Source: Allomyces macrogynus ATCC 38327 (Eukaryota; Blastocladiomycota; Blastocladiomycetes; Blastocladiales; Blastocladiaceae). From it: DNA of 12,921 bases. This document shows positions 8,159 through 12,921 of this stretch, piece by piece. Position 1 is the first letter of the stretch. Each line of letters opens with the position of its first letter. The stretch is from contig GG745378.1 in the NCBI GenBank assembly GCA_000151295.1, forward strand, positions 155,284-168,204. Reading direction: 5' to 3'. A model generated the notes under the pieces. The model did no database searches and had not been told where the DNA came from. It saw only the letters and a program-made list of their open reading frames with translations. Both the position numbers and the translations under genes were made by a program.

Positions 8159-9288
8159 GGTGGTTGGTGTTGCTGCTGATCAACGCGTTGAACTTGACGT
8201 GCAGCCAGCTGCAGCGCGCCTCGGGGAGACGAAGGGAGACGAAGGTCTGGCGGCAACTGCAAGCAACCTCGGTGGGCCACGTTCTCGAGCACGACACGTC
8301 CAGATTGATTGCTCGCTGCGCCGCGCTGTGATTGTGTGCTGTGATTTATTTATGTGATGGCCGACCATGACGACTGGAGGGGCGGGGCGTGGTGGTCGAC
8401 GTGAAGGGACGCGCGAAAGCTTGTTGGCCTCGGCCCCAGGGGGCCCGCCGGGGCGAGCTGGGCCACCAACGCGACGCATGCGCGCGCATGGCGAGCCAGC
8501 TGGCCGATGCGGGCGGTGGCGAAGAGGGAAGCTCAGTCGGCCGTCGAAGCGCCTCTTCTTGCCTGAACGGGACGGCTCGCTTGGCGGGCGTGGACGCGTG
8601 CCGACCGGGGTGGGGGACTTGGGCGTGACTAACGCGTGCCCACGCTTTGATCACAACGTGTCTCGCACGCAACGAACCCGCCCTTCCACCGGCACCAGCT
8701 TCGCTCCGTCATGGCCGCGGCCGTGCACGCCGACGACGCGCCGGAACTTGCCGCAGGCGCGGGCGCTTCGGCTTCGGATGCGTGCGCAACGGAACGCTGG
8801 TGGTGATCGAGATCGAGGGCCCACCCCATCGTCATCGTGCGCCACGGAACCCACCCACCGACGCATCGCACCCACGCATGCACGACCCCCCGCAGACGCG
8901 CCGCACCGCACAGCGTCTCTCGATCGATCGCAGCCGCCACGGCAACCGGCACCGACCAGCCCGTCAACCGCCGCGTCGCGCCCAGTGCACTGCCTGCCTT
9001 GATCCAACCCACCGGCGCGTCACCCCCGACCCACCGCAGCACGCCCTCCAACCCATCGCACGCCGACGCGCGCGCTCGTGTCCGATCGGGCAGCCAAGGC
9101 CCCACGGCCCCTGCCTGCCCCCGCCATACGCGCACACCGGTCCCTGATCTCCCACCCTGTCCCGTCCCCTTGGACGCGACCGAGTCCGCACCGCGCGCGC
9201 CGCACGATTGCGGTGACGGCCCTCCACCACTCGCGCACGCACACCCCACCATACCCCGGCCCGCGCGTGCACCTCGGCAGACGGCACG
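8159..9288. other. Divergent intergenic region between the PAP2-like and LRR-hemoglobin genes
   Basis: No gene is supported here with confidence. The left part should hold the 5' UTR and promoter of the minus-strand PAP2-like gene; the right part should hold those of the plus-strand gene. From about 8820 to 9280 the plus strand is strongly C-rich, with many CCCACC-like runs, and frames stay open only through composition. A short frame at 8711-8803 opens with ATGGCC in good context and reads MAAAVHADDAPELAAGAGAS before stopping; it may be a missed 5' exon or an upstream ORF of the plus-strand gene. I could not find a splice that joins it in frame to 9289. Confidence 0.5.
8343..8354 (-). promoter_or_regulatory. 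TATA-like AT-rich box upstream of the PAP2-like gene
   Basis: The minus strand reads CATAAATAAATC, a rare AT-rich run in this GC-rich region, about 190 nt before the start codon at 8158. It could be a core promoter element. Only composition and position support this. Confidence 0.25.
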
Positions 9289-12200
9289 ATGCCGCACACG
9301 GCCGACGTGGCCGCACGCCGCGCCTCAGCCGCCGTGCCGCCCATGCACTCGTCGTCACTACTGCACCCGGACTCGTCGAGCGTGCGCGCGACGAGTTTGC
9401 GCGACTCGACCTCGTCGTCAGGCCTCGCGCCGGCATCCACGAGTGCACGATCACGTTCCTCGTCGGCACGCACCTCGGCCGCGACGTTTCCCGATGCACC
9501 CGTGACCCCGGCTCCATATTTGCCGTCCATTGGCAGCGGCGTCGCCGGGGACCCGCCACGCCGCGCATCGGTCCTGTCGGCGACCGCGCGCACATCGCTC
9601 GAACGTGGAGCAGGACGCACCTCGACGCTCGAGCGGCGCGCCGTGCGTGTCGGCCCGCCGCCGCTGCAGGGCACGCTCGAGCGCGCGCAACGCACCGTGC
9701 CCACGTTGACGCTGGAACGCGCGCCGCCACAACGGCAAAATAGCGCGGGTGCTGCGAGCGACGAGGAACCGTCGTCGCAGGGGCTGAAAGTCAAGCACGG
9801 CTTCTCGTTGACGGATGGCGTGTCGCAGGGCACGCTTGGCACGATCATGAGCTTGTTTAGTATACCAGCCAGTATCGTGTCGGGTGCGGCCGCGGGCGCG
9901 TCACCAGGGCGAAAGGCAAGAAGGCGCGCGAGAAGTGCGGCGAACCGGTCGAGTGCGAGCGGGATGACGGGGAATACCGCGCGAACGTCGCCCATGGCTG
10001 CGTTGCGTACGATGCACGACACGGGCGGGATTTACAGCGTGTACCGCGCGCTCATGACGCTGCAGGCGCACCTGTACCTGATCTGTATGCTGTGTTCGAC
10101 CGTGATCCCCGCACTCGACGACTTGAACTGACGACTGTTCTGGCTCTCATCCAAACAGGTGCCCCTTTTCTGCTCAACCTGCCCATCTACCAGTCATACG
10201 AGCTGCGGTCGCTCGTCACGTTCGTCTACTTTGATTTCACCATCAGCGAAAAGACCTACCTGGTCCTCTACGCGATCGCGGCCACGTTTCTCGCGACCGG
10301 CTCCATCATGCACTTCATCCCGGACCACGCTGTGCTCGTCACGTTCGGGTCGTGGTTTGCGCGCACCGGCACGGAAATCTTCACCGTGACGCGCACCGTG
10401 CTCATGATTCCAGCGATTCGATTCCTCGCATCGATTTGGAACTGCCGGCTGGACGAGCATGGGTCGGGCGTCGTCTTGGTCCGCGGCAGGTTCACCGACT
10501 TGCCGTGCTACACGCCGATCCATTACGCGGTCGCAATTTCCGGGTCGCTGATCTTGAGTCTGTTCACGTTGGCGGTCCTGCACGGGATCCACTGCCGGCT
10601 CTCGCCAGAGGAAAAGGCGAAAGCGCGGTTCCGCACCGTGTTTGACGAGGACTCGCGGTACCTATCTCGCTCGCCCATCTCCCACCTCCGTGACCCAGCC
10701 GCTCCAAGACTCACTCGGACTTCGCTATCCAAGAGTCTACCACCAATTCTCGACGATCCACAGCATCACCACCTCGCTGCTGCTCCTCAACACGACCACG
10801 CCGCAACCGAGCGTCACCGCGACCCTCCTCGCCATGACCCTGCTCTCAACCCTCGCCTCACTGCTCTTCCCGCCCTTCTACGACGAACGCATGCGCATGG
10901 CCGCGCTCGGCGGCGTCTTTTGCGCCGTCTACACGAACCTGCTCGGCCTGCTGTCATGGACCTACCCGTACTCGCCGACGCTCATGGGCCTCTTTGCGCT
11001 GTCCCCACTCGCCGCCACCGCCGGCGCGTACCTCGCCCGCGCCAACCGACAATTCCAAATCCGCCGCATTCTCGCACGCGTCGTCGTCCTGCCCAAAACC
11101 GCGGGCATTCCCGCCGGGTCCACGACCACCCCGGGTTCCTCGGCGGCCCCGTCACGAATGCAGCTCGATGACGCAACGGCGGTGGCCGCCGCGGCCGTCC
11201 AGAAACAGTTACGCGCATTGGGCCAGTTCCCACACGCGTTCCGCGGGGCCTCCGCGCTGCTGCACGGCACGTTCTTACCGCGGCTGCACGCGAGTCCCGG
11301 AATGCACCTGGTCGTGCTCAACCTCGCGCACAACTGGCTCACGGCGTCCGAAGCGGTCGCGGTCCTGCGGGCGATCGCGCCGATGCGCGCGGTCCGCGAA
11401 CTCGACCTCGCGCAGAACCGGATCGCGTGGACCTGGGCGCTCCACGGCGACGCGCTCGTCGCGTTCTTCCGCAGTTCGAAAGTCGCTGCGCTGCGGTTGA
11501 ATAAGAACCCGCTGGGCGACGCCGGCGTCGCGGCCGTCGCGCGCGCGATCGTCGGCGCGGAGAACCGGTGTCTGCGCAGTTTGGCGATCGTCGGGTGTGG
11601 GGTGACGGCACGCGCCGCACGCGCGCTGGCCGCGCTCGTCGCGCCGCAGGCGGTGCCGTTCCCGGTCGACGACCACTCTGAGTCGGGGTCGTCGGGGTCT
11701 GAGTCGGACACGCCGTCGCCGTCGGTCCCTGCGAGCAGGAACGCGATCGTGCACCCGTCGCCGCTCACGCGGCTGAACCTCGCGGGTAACCGGCTCGGGC
11801 CCGACGGGATGGCCATCTTGGCGCCGGCACTTGCGCGGAGTTCGGTGCTGCGGCGGCTGAATCTGGCCTGGAATCATCTGGGTGCGGCCGGGTTTGCGGC
11901 GCTCTGGGCGTCGGTCCAGGATAACTCGAGTCTGGTCGAGATTAATTTGGGATCGAACGGGATCAGCGTCGAGCAGCGGAAGATGGTGGATACGCACTTG
12001 AAGCGCAATGCCGGGTTCACGCACGTACGCGTGAAATTGAGCAAGAAGGAGTTGTTGGCGCAGTTAGGTGGGGAAGATGGGTTGCAGCGGATCGTGCATG
12101 CGTTTTATATTCGGTTGTTGCAGGACGAGTGCGTTTTGTTTTCCTTTCTGTTCGACAAGCGAGCGGCTACTTGACTGACCATTTTGTCTGTAGGCAGCTC

Positions 12201-12921
12201 AAGCACCGATTTGCGGGCGTCACGATGCACCGAATGCGGCACTTGCAGTTCCACTTTCTCCTGTTCCTCTTCGGCGGCGGCGAGAACCGGTACCGCGGCC
12301 GGTCGATGCGCGAGGGCCACGCGCACTTGCACATTGTACGTCCGTTCTTCCCCATTCCCTCTCTCTCGCGTAAATCCGTCCTCTGATCGCGACCACCGCG
12401 ACCACCGCGACCACCGCGACCACCGCGATCATTGCGACTAGACCAACGACGAATTCGACGCCGTGACCGACCACCTGCTGCGCACGATCAAGGACCACCG
12501 CGCTTCCATCGCCGTGGAAGCCTTACTCATCGTGCAACGCCTGATCGAGAACCTGCGCGAACATATCGTGCAACAGCCCGCCATGCATAGTGCCGCCGAC
12601 GACACGAGTCTTGCCGCGACCGACCCGGCGTCGCGCGGCCGGTCCAGCTCCTTCCTTGGGTCGCGGCTCTCATCGGTGTTCCTGCGCGGCACGCTCGGGC
12701 GCCGTGAGTCGACGACGGCCGGTCCCGCGGGGACCGCTGATGCAGCCGGAGTCGGGGCGGTGCCGGGCACGCCCGCGTCGGTGCCGGCCAGAATGGCAGC
12801 CGCGGCCGAGAGGTCCCGCAATCGTTGCGCCCGACTCTCCCAGCTCCCGCGGGTCCCGGTCGGCCTCCGCCTCTGCATCCGATCCCGACACCGCGGGCGT
12901 GCGGCTCGCGCCATCTCTCGG
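9289..12921 (+). CDS. Multi-pass membrane protein with leucine-rich repeats and a group 1 truncated hemoglobin domain, 3' end outside window
   Basis: Five exons join in phase: 9289-10084, 10159-10657, 10734-12128, 12194-12335 and 12442 to the edge, giving about 1,104 residues so far. Order: a Ser/Ala/Arg-rich disordered N-terminus (1-250); about seven hydrophobic segments (255-540), for example TYLVLYAIAATFLATGSIMH; ribonuclease-inhibitor-like LRRs (about 620-857) such as LVVLNLAHNWL and LRRLNLAWNHLG, split by a Ser/Asp insert; then a globin (about 868-990). The globin shows LGGEDGLQRIVHAFYIRLL with the B10 tyrosine (about Y890), a Gln at E11 (about Q915), the GG turn before N-R-Y, and the proximal histidine in MREGHAHLHI (about H939). 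These are group 1 truncated hemoglobin hallmarks, so heme and O2 or NO binding is likely. A Ser/Ala-rich tail follows. A membrane gas-sensing role is inference. 9289 is the first ATG in frame with A at -3; an upstream exon is not excluded. Confidence 0.87.
10085..10158 (+). other. Intron 1 of the LRR-hemoglobin gene (74 nt)
   Basis: The donor is GTATGC and the acceptor AAACAG, with branch point CTGAC in GAACTGACGAC. Phase 1. Splicing joins HLYLI to CAPFLLNLPIY within the first hydrophobic segment; the unspliced frame stops inside the intron. Confidence 0.85.
10658..10733 (+). other. Intron 2 of the LRR-hemoglobin gene (76 nt)
   Basis: The donor is GTACCT and the acceptor TCCAAG, with a GTGAC branch-like site. 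Phase 2. It joins FDEDSR to VYHQFSTIHS. This acceptor is the one that keeps the downstream frame; other nearby AGs do not. Confidence 0.75.
12129..12193 (+). other. Intron 3 of the LRR-hemoglobin gene (65 nt), inside the globin domain
   Basis: The donor is GTGCGT and the acceptor CTGTAG, with branch point CTGAC in TTGACTGACC. Phase 2. Splicing gives LLQDEQLKHRFAGVTM, the same length as the matching loop of group 1 truncated hemoglobins (pattern L-x-D-x-x-L-x-x-x-F-x-G-V-x-M). This independently supports the join. Confidence 0.88.
12336..12441 (+). other. Intron 4 of the LRR-hemoglobin gene (106 nt), inside the globin domain
   Basis: The donor is GTACGT and the acceptor GACTAG. Phase 0. It joins HAHLHI to TNDEFDAVTDHLL, which matches the family pattern of the F-G region. 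The intron contains a 9 bp tandem repeat. Confidence 0.87.
12388..12441 (+). repeat. 9 bp tandem repeat within intron 4
   Basis: CGCGACCAC is repeated four times from 12388 to 12423, followed by a diverged copy and a part copy up to the acceptor. In one plus-strand frame it reads as D-H-R repeats, but the splice assignment places it in an intron. Confidence 0.85.

Noticed and set aside
8629..9297. A 222-codon minus-strand frame in the intergenic region
   Set aside because: Gly/Arg/Ala composition from C-rich DNA, open in several frames at once, and no motif or splice support.
10092..11171. A plus-strand frame starting at 10092 taken as a separate gene
   Set aside because: Its first part is exon 2 of the LRR-hemoglobin gene and its Met lies inside intron 1; after 10657 it runs into intron and the wrong frame.
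12184..12441. A plus-strand frame with D-H-R repeats
   Set aside because: It comes from the 9 bp repeat read across intron 4 and from the wrong frame of exon 4.

Overview
The window looks like nuclear DNA of a GC-rich eukaryote with compact genes. Seven short introns (65 to 106 nt) can be placed by reading frame. All have GT..AG ends, and several carry CTGAC-type branch points, a fungal habit. A Ty3/Gypsy element, a fungal-style lipid-phosphatase-family gene and a multi-domain membrane protein suggest an early-diverging, perhaps zoosporic, fungus such as a blastocladiomycete. That placement is inference; nothing here identifies the species.

Layout. (1) Positions 1 to about 4000, minus strand: the 5' part of a Ty3/Gypsy LTR retrotransposon. 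From right to left it has an LTR, a primer binding site for initiator tRNA-Met, a leader holding a 16-17 bp minisatellite, and one long Gag-protease-RT-RNase H frame that leaves the window at position 1. A one-base frameshift lies near position 46. (2) About 4230-5470, minus strand: a decayed older retroelement whose aspartic protease (D-T-G-A) is still readable across a stop and a frameshift. (3) 5471-5997: no convincing gene. (4) 5998-8158, minus strand: a four-exon, six-TM member of the PAP2/lipid phosphate phosphatase family. Both catalytic histidines are replaced, and there is a long Pro/Arg-rich tail. (5) 8159-9288: a C-rich intergenic region between two divergent genes. (6) 9289 to beyond 12921, plus strand: a five-exon gene with a disordered N-terminus, about seven hydrophobic segments, leucine-rich repeats and a group 1 truncated hemoglobin domain.

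The two most notable objects are the membrane-LRR-hemoglobin fusion and the apparent PAP2 pseudo-phosphatase. They are neighbours transcribed away from each other across about 1.1 kb, so shared regulation is possible but unproven. The left third is transposon sequence unrelated to either gene.
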